From assembly GCA_917880885.1 (NCBI GenBank), contig OU862920.1, positions 39,157,019 through 39,221,018 on the forward strand: DNA of 64,000 nt, given 5' to 3'. A program made the translations under genes and the position numbers. Source of the DNA: Limnephilus marmoratus (Eukaryota > Arthropoda > Insecta > Trichoptera > Limnephilidae). The notes under the pieces are model-generated. The model made no database searches and was not told where the DNA came from. It was given only the letters and a program-made list of their open reading frames with translations. Each line of letters starts with the position of its first letter. Position 1 is the first letter of the stretch. This document shows positions 12,901-26,700 of the stretch, piece after piece.

Positions 12901-15900
12901 TTTCATAGTTTTGCCATCGCACATTAACCAGACACTCTAGTCGGGGCAGGATGCCAGTTCCTCCAGAGACCACACTCCCATCTGATGATCGAGGTGGATC
13001 CTGCAACATTCCAGGCTCGAGCAGACACCAACTTCTCTTCACAGGTTGGCCTTTGTCAGCGCCTGACGCGCCATTATTCTTATTCCTAGCAAACAGGTTC
13101 TTCATAATATTAGATTTCTCGTTGGAGTTTGAGACGACGCAGTTTTTACTGTCTCTCTCGCCGCAGATGTAGAGGGCAGAGTAGTCAGCGTAGTTGACGC
13201 GGGTGCAGTGACCTTGGTTTTTACATTATTTTGAAGAAAGAACGGCATTATTCATAAAGTTAGAGCTCGGAGTGAAATATTAACTTTACAATGTCGGATC
13301 GATTGTGACCTTATAAAGTATTAAAACTATATGATATAATTTATTTTTTAATAACTTTTGCGACAGTCAACTATTTCTGGTAAAAGATGTTGGTAGAAGT
13401 TTTCTAGCAGTGGTTCGATTTTTTCCATATTGATTTGTCCCTCTCAATTTTTTTTAGCAGTAAACCTCTAGGACTCTGCACAACAAAATCACAGTAATTA
13501 CGACGAGCAATATGCAACTGGCCTTGTACTTGGCGGAAGTAATTGCGACCCCGCATTGATTTTAAAGTATTGTCTCCCCCTTTACGGAAATAAATATTCT
13601 TTTTTTCAATTCCTTTTCTGGTGAATATTTTATATACACATCGTGTACTCAAGTAGTGTTCGTTGTCTGTCTTACATCAAATTGAAGATCGGATTTTATG
13701 CGGACCTCATTTTAGGTTTAAATGAAAGCATTTCGACAAATTCAACATGTGATATTGATTTCATAGTTTTTCCATCGCACATTAACCAGACACTCTGGTC
13801 GGGGCAGGATGCCAGTTCCTCCAGAGACCACACCCCCATCTGATGATCGAGGTGGATCCTGCAACTTTCCAGGCTCGAGCAGACACCAACTTCTCTTCGC
13901 AGGTTGGCCTTTGTCAGCGCCTGACGCGCCATTATTCTTATTCCTAGCAAACAGGTTCTTCATAAAATTAGATTTCTCGTTGGAGTTTGATACGACGCAG
14001 TTTTTACTGTCTCTCTCGCCGCAGATGTAGAGGGCAGAGTAGTCGGCGTAGTTGGCGCGGGTGCAGTGACCTTGGTTTTTACATTATTTTGAAGAAAGAA
14101 CGGCATTATTCATAAAGTTAGAGCTCGGAGTGAAATATTAACTTTACAATGTCGGATCGATTGTGACCTTATAAAGTATTAAAACTATATGATATAATTT
14201 ATTTTTTAATAACTATTGCGAACATCCAACTATTTCTGGTAAAAGATGTTGGTAGAAGTTTTCTAGCAGTGGTTCGATTTTTTCCATATTGATTCGTCCC
14301 TCTCAATTTTTTTTAGCAGCAAACCTTTAGGACTCTGCACAACAAAATAACAGTAATTACGACGGGCAATATGCAACTGGCCTTGTACTTGGCGGAAGTA
14401 ATTGCGACTCCGCATTGATTTTAAAGTATTGTCTCCAACTTTACGGAAATAAATATTCTTTTTTTCAATTCCCTTTTCTGGTGAATATTTTATATACACA
14501 CCGTGTACTCAACTAGTGTTCGTTGTCTGTCTTACGTCAAATAGATGATCGGATTTTGTGCGGACCTCATTTTAGGTTTAAATGAAAGCAATTCGACAAA
14601 TTCAACATGTGATATTGATTTCATAGTTTTGCCATCGCACATTAACCAGACACTCTGGTCGGGGCAGGATGCCAGTTCCTCCAGAGACCACACTCCCATC
14701 TGATGATCGAGGTGGATCCTGCAACATTCCAGGCTTGAGCAGACACCAACTTCTCTTCGCAGGTTGGCCTTTGTCAGCGCCTGACGCGCCATTATTCTTA
14801 TTCCTAGCAAACAGGTTCTTCATAAAATTAGATTTCTCGTTGGAGTTTGAGACGACGCAGTTTTTACTGTCTCTCTCGCCGCAGATGTAGAGGGCAGAGT
14901 AGTCGGCGTAGTTGGCGCGGGTGCAGTGACCTTGGTTTTTACATTATTTTGAAGAAAGAACGGCATTATTCATAAAGTTAGAGCTCGTAGTGAAATATTA
15001 ACTTTACAATGTCGGATCGATTGTGACCTTATAAAGTATTAAAACTATATGATATAATTTATTTTTTAATAACTATTGCGAACATCCAACTATTTCTGGT
15101 AAAAGATGTTGGTAGAAGTTTTCTAGCAGTGGTTCGATTTTTTCCATATTGATTCGTCCCTCTCAATTTTTTTTAGCAGTAAACCTCTAGGACTCTGCAC
15201 AACAAAATAACAGTAATTACGACGAGCAATATGCAACTGGCCTTGTACTTGGCGGAAGTAATTGCGACCCCGCATTGATTTTAAAGTATTGTCTCCAACT
15301 TTACGGAAATAAATATTCTTTTTTTCAATTCCCTTTTCTGGTGAATATTTTATATACACATTGTGTACTCAACTAGTGTTCGTTGTCTGTCTTACATCAA
15401 ATAGAATATCGGATTTTATGCGGACCTCATTTTAGGTTTAAATGAAAGCAATTCGACAAATTCATCATGTGATGTTGATTTCATAGTTTTGCCATCGCAC
15501 ATTAAACAGACACTCTGGTCGGGGCAGGATGCCAGTTCCTCCAGAGACCACACTCCCATCTGATGATCGAGGTGGATCCTGCAACATTCCAGGCTCGAGC
15601 AGACACCAACTTCTCTTCGCAGGTTGGCCTTTGTCAGCGCCTGACGCGCCATTATTCTTATTCCTAGCAAACAGGTTCTTCATAAAATTAGATTTCTCGT
15701 TGGAGTTTGATACGACGCAGTTTTTACTGTCTCTCTCGCCGCAGATGTAGAGGGCAGAGTAGTCAGCGGAGTTGGCGCGGGTGCAGTGACCTTGGTTTTT
15801 ACATTATTTTGAAGAAAGAACGGCATTATTCATAAAGTTAGAGCTCGGAGTGAAATATTAACTTTACAATGTCGGATCGATTGTGACCTTATAAAGTATT

Positions 15901-18900
15901 AAAACTATATGATATAATTTATTTTTTAATAACTTTTGCGACAGTCAACTATTTCTGTTAAAAGACATTGGTAGAAGTTTTCCAGCAGTGGTTCGATTTT
16001 TTCCATATTGATTCGTCCCTCTCAATTTTTTTTAGCAGCAAACCTTTAGGACTCTGCACAACAAAATAACAGTAATTACGACGGGCAATATGCAACTGGC
16101 CTTGTACTTGGCGGAAGTAATTGCGACTCCGCATTGATTTTAAAGTATTGTCTCCAACTTTACGGAAATAAATATTCTTTTTTTCAATTCCCTTTTCTGG
16201 TGAATATTTTATATACACACCGTGTACTCAACTAGTGTTCGTTGTCTGTCTTACGTCAAATAGATGATCGGATTTTGTGCGGACCTCATTTTAGGTTTAA
16301 ATGAAAGCAATTCGACAAATTCAACATGTGATATTGATTTCATAGTTTTGCCATCGCACATTAACCAGACACTCTGGTCGGGGCAGAATGCCAGTTCCTC
16401 CAGAGACCACATTCCCATCTGATGATCGAGGTGGATCCTGCAACATTCCAGGCTCGAGCAGACACCAACTTCTCTTCGCAGGTTGGCCTTTGTCAGCGCC
16501 TGACGCGCCATTATTCTTATTCCTAGCAAACAGGTTCTTCATAAAATTAGATTTCTCGTTGGAGTTTGATACGACGCAGTTTTTACTGTCTCTCTCGCCG
16601 CAGATGTAGAGGGCAGAGTAGTCGGCGTAGTTGGCGCGGGTGCAGTGACCTTGGTTTTTACATTATTTTGAAGAAAGAACGGCATTATTCATAAAGTTAG
16701 AGCTCGGAGTGAAATATTAACTTTACAATGTCGGATCGATGGTGACCTTATAAAGTATTAAAACTATATGATATAATTTATTTTTTAATAACTATTGCGA
16801 ACATCCAACTATTTCTGGTAAAAGATGTTGGTAGAAGTTTTCTAGCAGTGGTTCGATTTTTTCCATATTGATTCGTCCCTCTCAATTTTTTTTAGCAGTA
16901 AACCTCTAGGACTCTGCACAACATAATAACAGTAATTACGACGAGCAATATGCAACTGGCCTTGTACTTGGCGGAAGTAATTGCGACCCCGCATTGATTT
17001 TAAAGTATTGTCTCCAACTTTACGGAAATAAATATTCTTTTTTTCAATTCCCTATTCTGGTGAATATTTTATATACACATTGTGTACTCAACTAGTGTTC
17101 GTTGTCTGTCTTACATCAAATAGAATATCGGATTTTATGCGGACCTCATTTTAGGTTTAAATGAAAGCAATTCGACAAATTCATCATGTGATGTTGATTT
17201 CATAGTTTTGCCATCGCACATTAAACAGACACTCTGGTCGGGGCAGGATGCCAGTTCCTCCAGAGACCACACTCCCATCTGATGATCGAGGTGGATCCTG
17301 CAACATTCCAGGCTCGAGCAGACACCAACTTCTCTTCGCAGGTTGGCCTTTGTCAGCGCCTGACGCGCCATTATTCTTATTCCTAGCAAACAGGTTCTTC
17401 ATAAAATTAGATTTCTCGTTGGAGTTTGATACGACGCAGTTTTTACTGTCTCTCTCGCCGCAGATGTAGAGGGCAGAGTAGTCGGCGTAGTTGGCGCGGG
17501 TGCAGTGACCTTGGTTTTTACATTATTTTGAAGAAAGAACGGCATTATTCATAAAGTTAGAGCTCGGAGTGAAATATTAACTTTACAATGTCGGATCGAT
17601 TGTGACCTTATAAAGTATTAAAACTATATGATATAATTTATTTTTTAATAACTTTTGCGACAGTCAACTATTTCTGGTAAAAGATGTTGGTAAAAGTTTT
17701 CTAGCAGTGGTTCGATTTTTTCCATATTGATTCGTCCCTCTCAATTTTTTTTAGCAGTAAACCTCTAGGACTCTGCACAACAAAATCACAGTAATTACGA
17801 CGAGCAATATGCAACTGGCCTTGTACTTGGCGGAAGTAATTGCGACCCCGCATTGATTTTAAAGTATTGTCTCCAACTTTACGGAAATAAATATTCTTGT
17901 TTTCAATTCCCTTTTCTGGTGAATATTTTATATACACATTGTGTACTCAACTAGTGTTCGTTGTCTGTCTTACATCAAATAGAAGATCGGATTTTATGCG
18001 GACCTCATTTTAGGTTTAAATGAAAGCAATTCGACAAATTCAACATTTGATATTGATTTCATAGTTTTGCCATCGCACATTAACCAGACACTCTGGTCGG
18101 GGCAGAATGCCAGTTCCTCCAGAGACCACACTCCCATCTGATGATCGGGGTGGATCCTGCAACATTCCAGGCTCGAGCAGACACCAACTTCTCTTCGCAG
18201 GTTGGCCTTTGTCAGCACCTGACGCGCCATTATTCTTATTCCTAGCAAACAGGTTCTTCATAAAATTAGATTTCTCGTTGGAGTTTGAGACGACGCAGTT
18301 TTTACTGTCTCTCTCGCCGCAGATGTAGAGGGCAGAGTAGTCAGCGTAGTTGGCGCGGGTGCAGTGACCTTGGTTTTTACATTATTTTGAAGAAAGAACG
18401 GCATTATTCATAAAGTTGGAGCTCGGAGTGAAATATTAACTTTACAATGTCGGATCGATTGTGACCTTATAAAGTATTAAAACTATATGATATAATTTAT
18501 TTTTTAATAACTTTTGCGACAGTCAACTATTTCTGGTAAAAGATGTTGGTAGAAGTTTTCTAGCAGTGGTTCGATTTTTTCCATATTGATTCGTCCCTCT
18601 CAATTTTTTTAGCAGTAAACCTCTAGGACTCTGCACAACAAAATAACAGTAATTACGACGAGCAATATGCAACTGGCCTTGTACTTGGCGGAAGTAATTG
18701 CGACTCCGCATCGATTTTAAAGTATTGTCTCCAACTTTACGGAAATAAATATTCTTTTTTTCAATTCCCTTTTCTGGTGAATATTTTATATACACACCGT
18801 GTACTCAACTAGTGTTCGTTGTCTGTCTTACATCAAATAGAAGATAGGATTTTATGCGGACCTCATTTTAGGTTTAAATGAAAGCAATTCGACAAATTCA

Positions 18901-20700
18901 ACATTTGATATTGATTTCATAGTTTTGCCATCGCACATTAACCAGACACTCTGGTCGGGGCAGAATGCCAGTTCCTCCAGAGACCACACTCCCATCTGAT
19001 GATCGGGGTGGATCCTGCAACATTCCAGGCTCGAGCAGACACCAACTTCTCTTCGCAGGTTGGCCTTTGTCAGCACCTGACGCGCCATTATTCTTATTCC
19101 TAGCAAACAGGTTCTTCATAAAATTAGATTTCTCGTTGGAGTTTGATACGACGCAGTTTTTACTGTCTCTCTCGCCGCAGATGTAGAGGGCAGAGTAGTC
19201 AGCGTAGTTGGCGCGGGTGCAGTGACCTTGGTTTTTACATTATTTTGAAGAAAGAACGGCATTATTCATAAAGTTGGAGCTCGGAGTGAAATATTAACTT
19301 TACAATGTCGGATCGATTGTGACCTTATAAAGTATTAAAACTATATGATATAATTTATTTTTTAATAACTTTTGCGACAGTCAACTATTTCTGGTAAAAG
19401 ATGTTGGTAGAAGTTTTCTAGCAGTGGTTCGATTTTTTCCATATTGATTCGTCCCTCTCAATTTTTTTTAGCAGTAAACCTCTAGGACTCTGCACAACAA
19501 AATAACAGTAATTACGACGAGCAATATGCAACTGGCCTTGTACTTGGCGGAAGTAATTGCGACTCCGCATTGATTTTAAAGTATTGTCTCCAACTTTACG
19601 GAAATAAATATTCTTTTTTTCAATTCCCTTTTCTGGTGAATATTTTATATACACATCGTGTACTCAAGTAGTGTTCGTTGTCTGTCTTACATCAAATAGA
19701 AGATCGGATTTTATGCGGACCTCATTTTAGGTTTAAATGAAAGCAATTCGACAAATTCAACATGTGATATTGATTTCATAGTTTTGCCATCGCACATTAA
19801 CCAGACACTCTGGTCGGGGCAGGATGCCAGTTCCTCCAGAGACCACACCCCCATCTGATGATCGAGGTGGATCCTGCAACATTCCAGGCTCGAGCAGACA
19901 CCAACTTCTCTTCGCAGGTTGGCCTTTGTCAGCGCCTGACGCGCCATTATTCTTATTCCTAGCAAACAGGTTCTTCATAAAATTACATTTCTCGTTGGAG
20001 TTTGATACGACGCTGTTTTTACTGTCTCTCTCGCCGCAGATGTAGAGGGCAGAGTAGTCAGCGTAGTTGACGCGGGTGCAGTGACCTTGGTTTTTACATT
20101 ATTTTGAAGAAAGAACGGCATTATTCATAAAGTTAGAGCTCGGAGTGAAATATTAACTTTACAATGTCGGATCGATGTGACCCTATAATGTATTAAAACT
20201 ATATGATATAATTTATTTTTTAATAACTTTTGCGACAGTCAACTATTTCTGTTAAAAGACATTGATAGAAGTTTTCTAGCAGTGGTTCGATTTTTTCCAT
20301 ATTGATTCGTCCCTCTCAATTTTTTTTAGCAGCAAACCTTTAGGACTCTGCACAACAAAATAACAGTAATTACGACGGGCAATATGCAACTGGCCTTGTA
20401 CTTGGCGGAAGTAATTGCGACTCCGCATTGATTTTAAAGTATTGTCTCCAACTTTACGGAAATAAATATTCTTTTTTTCAATTCCCTTTTCTGGTGAATA
20501 TTTTATATACACACCGTGTACTCAACTAGTGTTCGTTGTCTGTCTTACGTCAAATAGATGATCGGATTTTGTGCGGACCTCATTTTAGGTTTAAATGAAA
20601 GCAATTCGACAAATTCAACATGTGATATTGATTTCATAGTTTTGCCATCGCACATTAACCAGACACTCTGGTCGGGGCAGGATGCCAGTTCCTCCAGAGA
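9535..20700. repeat. Higher-order repeat block A (13 units)
   Basis: Rare variants in this block reappear in the same order in block B, for example GGATTTTGTGCGGACC at 14552, the frame variant at 13404-13652, and CAGACCCTCTGG at 11214. The offset is 11165 bp for the first three units and about 10308 bp afterwards, because block A has one additional unit: those at about 12094 and 12951 are nearly the same. Boundaries are approximate and inferred from where diagnostic variants stop matching. Confidence 0.85.
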
Positions 20701-23700
20701 CCACACTCCCATCTGATGATCGAGGTGGATCCTGCAACATTCCAGGCTCGAGCAGACACCAACTTCTCTTCGCAGGTTGGCCTTTGTCAGCACCTGACGC
20801 GCCATCATTCTTATTCCTAGCAAACAGGTTCTTCATAAAATTAGATTTCTCGTTGGAGTTTGATACGACGCAGTTTTTACTGTCTCTCTCGCCGCAGATG
20901 TAGAGGGCAGAGTAGTCGGCGTAGTTGGCGCGGGTGCAGTGACCTTGGTTTTTACATTATTTTGAAGAAAGAACGGCATTATTCATAAAGTTAGAGCTCG
21001 GAGTGAAATATTAACTTTACAATGTCGGATCGATTGTGACCTTATAAAGTATTAAAACTATATGATATAATTTATTTTTTAATAACTATTGCGAACATCC
21101 AACTATTTCTGGTAAAAGATGTTGGTAGAAGTTTTCTAGCAGTGGTTCGATTTTTTCCATATTGATTCGTCCCTCTCAATTTTTTTTAGCAGTAAACCTC
21201 TAGGACTCTGCACAACAAAATAACAGTAATTACGACGAGCAATATGCAACTGGCCTTGTACTTGGCGGAAGTAATTGCGACCCCGCATTGATTTTAAAGT
21301 ATTGTCTCCAACTTTACGGAAATAAATATTCTTTTTTTCAATTCCCTTTTCTGGTGAATATTTTATATACACATTGTGTACTCAACTAGTGTTCGTTGTC
21401 TGTCTTACATCAAATAGAATATCGGATTTTATGCGGACCTCATTTTAGGTTTAAATGAAAGCAATTCGACAAATTCATCATGTGATGTTGATTTCATAGT
21501 TTTGCCATCGCACATTAAACAGACACTCTGGTCGGGGCAGGATGCCAGTTCCTCCAGAGACCACACTCCCATCTGATGATCGAGGTGGATCCTGCAACAT
21601 TCCAGGCTCGAGCAGACACCAACTTCTCTTCGCAGGTTGGCCTTTGTCAGCGCCTGACGCGCCATTATTCTTATTCCTAGCAAACAGGTTCTTCATAAAA
21701 TTAGATTTCTCGTTGGAGTTTGATACGACGCAGTTTTTACTGTCTCTCTCGCCGCAGATGTAGAGGGCAGAGTAGTCAGCGGAGTTGGCGCGGGTGCAGT
21801 GACCTTGGTTTTTACATTATTTTGAAGAAAGAACGGCATTATTCATAAAGTTAGAGCTCGGAGTGAAATATTAACTTTACAATGTCGGATCGATTGTGAC
21901 CTTATAAAGTATTAAAACTATATGATATAATTTATTTTTTAATAACTTTTGCGACAGTCAACTATTTCTGTTAAAAGACATTGGTAGAAGTTTTCCAGCA
22001 GTGGTTCGATTTTTTCCATATTGATTCGTCCCTCTCAATTTTTTTTAGCAGCAAACCTTTAGGACTCTGCACAACAAAATAACAGTAATTACGACGAGCA
22101 ATATGCAACTGGCCTTGTACTTGGCGGAAGTAATTGCGACCCCGCATTGATTTTAAAGTATTGTCTCCAACTTTACGGAAATAAATATTCTTTTTTTCAA
22201 TTCCGTTTTCTGGTGAATATTTTATATACACATTGTGTACTCAACTAGTGTTCGTTGTCTGTCTTACATCAAATAGAATATCGGATTTTATGCGGACCTC
22301 ATTTTAGGTTTAAATGAAAGCAATTCGACAAATTCATCATGTGATGTTGATTTCATAGTTTTGCCATCGCACATTAAACAGACCCTCTGGTCGGGGCAGG
22401 ATGCCAGTTCCTCCAGAGACCACACTCCCATCTGATGATCGAGGTGGATCCTGCAACATTCCAGGCTCGAGCAGACACCAACTTCTCTTCGCAGGTTGGC
22501 CTTTGTCAGCGCCTGACGCGCCATTATTCTTATTCCTAGCAAACAGGTTCTTCATAAAATTAGATTTCTCGTTGGAGTTTGATACGACGCAGTTTTTACT
22601 GTCTCTCTCGCCGCAGATGTAGAGGGCAGAGTAGTCAGCGTAGTTGGCGCGGGTGCAGTGACCTTGGTTTTTACATTATTTTGAAGAAAGAACGGCATTA
22701 TTCATAAAGTTAGAGCTCGGAGTGAAATATTAACTTTACAATGTCGAATCGATTGTGACCTTATAAAGTATTAAAACTATATGATATAATTTATTTTTTA
22801 ATAACTTTTGCGACAGTCAACTATTTCTGGTAAAAGATGTTGGTAGAAGTTTTCTAGCAGTGGTTCGATTTTTTCCATATTGATTCGTCCCTCTCAATTT
22901 TTTTTAGCAGTAAACCTCTAGGACTCTGCACAACAAAATAACAGTAATTACGACGAGCAATATGCAACTGGCCTTGTACTTGGCGGAAGTAATTGCGACC
23001 CCGCATTGATTTTAAAGTATTGTCTCCAACTTACGGAAATAAATATTCTTTTCTTCAATTCCCTTTTCTGGTCAATATTTTATATACACATTGTGTACTC
23101 AACTAGTCTTCGTTGTCTGTCTTACATCAAATAGAAGATCGGATTTTATGCGGACCTCATTTTAGGTTTAAATGAAAGCAATTCGACAAATTCATCATGT
23201 GATATTGATTTCATAGTTTTGCCATCGCACATTAACCAGACACTCTAGTCGGGGCAGGATGCCAGTTCCTCCAGAGACCACACTCCCATCTGATGATCGA
23301 GGTGGATCCTGCAACATTCCAGGCTCGAGCAGACACCAACTTCTCTTCACAGGTTGGCCTTTGTCAGCGCCTGACGCGCCATTATTCTTATTCCTAGCAA
23401 ACAGGTTCTTCATAATATTAGATTTCTCGTTGGAGTTTGAGACGACGCAGTTTTTACTGTCTCTCTCGCCGCAGATGTAGAGGGCAGAGTAGTCAGCGTA
23501 GTTGACGCGGGTGCAGTGACCTTGGTTTTTACATTATTTTGAAGAAAGAACGGCATTATTCATAAAGTTAGAGCTCGGAGTGAAATATTAACTTTACAAT
23601 GTCGGATCGATTGTGACCTTATAAAGTATTAAAACTATATGATATAATTTATTTTTTAATAACTTTTGCGACAGTCAACTATTTCTGGTAAAAGATGTTG

Positions 23701-26700
23701 GTAGAAGTTTTCTAGCAGTGGTTCGATTTTTTCCATATTGATTTGTCCCTCTCAATTTTTTTTAGCAGTAAACCTCTAGGACTCTGCACAACAAAATCAC
23801 AGTAATTACGACGAGCAATATGCAACTGGCCTTGTACTTGGCGGAAGTAATTGCGACCCCGCATTGATTTTAAAGTATTGTCTCCCCCTTTACGGAAATA
23901 AATATTCTTTTTTTCAATTCCTTTTCTGGTGAATATTTTATATACACATCGTGTACTCAAGTAGTGTTCGTTGTCTGTCTTACATCAAATTGAAGATCGG
24001 ATTTTATGCGGACCTCATTTTAGGTTTAAATGAAAGCATTTCGACAAATTCAACATGTGATATTGATTTCATAGTTTTTCCATCGCACATTAACCAGACA
24101 CTCTGGTCGGGGCAGGATGCCAGTTCCTCCAGAGACCACACCCCCATCTGATGATCGAGGTGGATCCTGCAACTTTCCAGGCTCGAGCAGACACCAACTT
24201 CTCTTCGCAGGTTGGCCTTTGTCAGCGCCTGACGCGCCATTATTCTTATTCCTAGCAAACAGGTTCTTCATAAAATTAGATTTCTCGTTGGAGTTTGATA
24301 CGACGCAGTTTTTACTGTCTCTCTCGCCGCAGATGTAGAGGGCAGAGTAGTCGGCGTAGTTGGCGCGGGTGCAGTGACCTTGGTTTTTACATTATTTTGA
24401 AGAAAGAACGGCATTATTCATAAAGTTAGAGCTCGGAGTGAAATATTAACTTTACAATGTCGGATCGATTGTGACCTTATAAAGTATTAAAACTATATGA
24501 TATAATTTATTTTTTAATAACTATTGCGAACATCCAACTATTTCTGGTAAAAGATGTTGGTAGAAGTTTTCTAGCAGTGGTTCGATTTTTTCCATATTGA
24601 TTCGTCCCTCTCAATTTTTTTTAGCAGCAAACCTTTAGGACTCTGCACAACAAAATAACAGTAATTACGACGGGCAATATGCAACTGGCCTTGTACTTGG
24701 CGGAAGTAATTGCGACTCCGCATTGATTTTAAAGTATTGTCTCCAACTTTACGGAAATAAATATTCTTTTTTTCAATTCCCTTTTCTGGTGAATATTTTA
24801 TATACACACCGTGTACTCAACTAGTGTTCGTTGTCTGTCTTACGTCAAATAGATGATCGGATTTTGTGCGGACCTCATTTTAGGTTTAAATGAAAGCAAT
24901 TCGACAAATTCAACATGTGATATTGATTTCATAGTTTTGCCATCGCACATTAACCAGACACTCTGGTCGGGGCAGGATGCCAGTTCCTCCAGAGACCACA
25001 CTCCCATCTGATGATCGAGGTGGATCCTGCAACATTCCAGGCTTGAGCAGACACCAACTTCTCTTCGCAGGTTGGCCTTTGTCAGCGCCTGACGCGCCAT
25101 TATTCTTATTCCTAGCAAACAGGTTCTTCATAAAATTAGATTTCTCGTTGGAGTTTGAGACGACGCAGTTTTTACTGTCTCTCTCGCCGCAGATGTAGAG
25201 GGCAGAGTAGTCGGCGTAGTTGGCGCGGGTGCAGTGACCTTGGTTTTTACATTATTTTGAAGAAAGAACGGCATTATTCATAAAGTTAGAGCTCGTAGTG
25301 AAATATTAACTTTACAATGTCGGATCGATTGTGACCTTATAAAGTATTAAAACTATATGATATAATTTATTTTTTAATAACTATTGCGAACATCCAACTA
25401 TTTCTGGTAAAAGATGTTGGTAGAAGTTTTCTAGCAGTGGTTCGATTTTTTCCATATTGATTCGTCCCTCTCAATTTTTTTTAGCAGTAAACCTCTAGGA
25501 CTCTGCACAACAAAATAACAGTAATTACGACGAGCAATATGCAACTGGCCTTGTACTTGGCGGAAGTAATTGCGACCCCGCATTGATTTTAAAGTATTGT
25601 CTCCAACTTTACGGAAATAAATATTCTTTTTTTCAATTCCCTTTTCTGGTGAATATTTTATATACACATTGTGTACTCAACTAGTGTTCGTTGTCTGTCT
25701 TACATCAAATAGAATATCGGATTTTATGCGGACCTCATTTTAGGTTTAAATGAAAGCAATTCGACAAATTCATCATGTGATGTTGATTTCATAGTTTTGC
25801 CATCGCACATTAAACAGACACTCTGGTCGGGGCAGGATGCCAGTTCCTCCAGAGACCACACTCCCATCTGATGATCGAGGTGGATCCTGCAACATTCCAG
25901 GCTCGAGCAGACACCAACTTCTCTTCGCAGGTTGGCCTTTGTCAGCGCCTGACGCGCCATTATTCTTATTCCTAGCAAACAGGTTCTTCATAAAATTAGA
26001 TTTCTCGTTGGAGTTTGATACGACGCAGTTTTTACTGTCTCTCTCGCCGCAGATGTAGAGGGCAGAGTAGTCAGCGGAGTTGGCGCGGGTGCAGTGACCT
26101 TGGTTTTTACATTATTTTGAAGAAAGAACGGCATTATTCATAAAGTTAGAGCTCGGAGTGAAATATTAACTTTACAATGTCGGATCGATTGTGACCTTAT
26201 AAAGTATTAAAACTATATGATATAATTTATTTTTTAATAACTTTTGCGACAGTCAACTATTTCTGTTAAAAGACATTGGTAGAAGTTTTCCAGCAGTGGT
26301 TCGATTTTTTCCATATTGATTCGTCCCTCTCAATTTTTTTTAGCAGCAAACCTTTAGGACTCTGCACAACAAAATAACAGTAATTACGACGGGCAATATG
26401 CAACTGGCCTTGTACTTGGCGGAAGTAATTGCGACTCCGCATTGATTTTAAAGTATTGTCTCCAACTTTACGGAAATAAATATTCTTTTTTTCAATTCCC
26501 TTTTCTGGTGAATATTTTATATACACACCGTGTACTCAACTAGTGTTCGTTGTCTGTCTTACGTCAAATAGATGATCGGATTTTGTGCGGACCTCATTTT
26601 AGGTTTAAATGAAAGCAATTCGACAAATTCAACATGTGATATTGATTTCATAGTTTTGCCATCGCACATTAACCAGACACTCTGGTCGGGGCAGAATGCC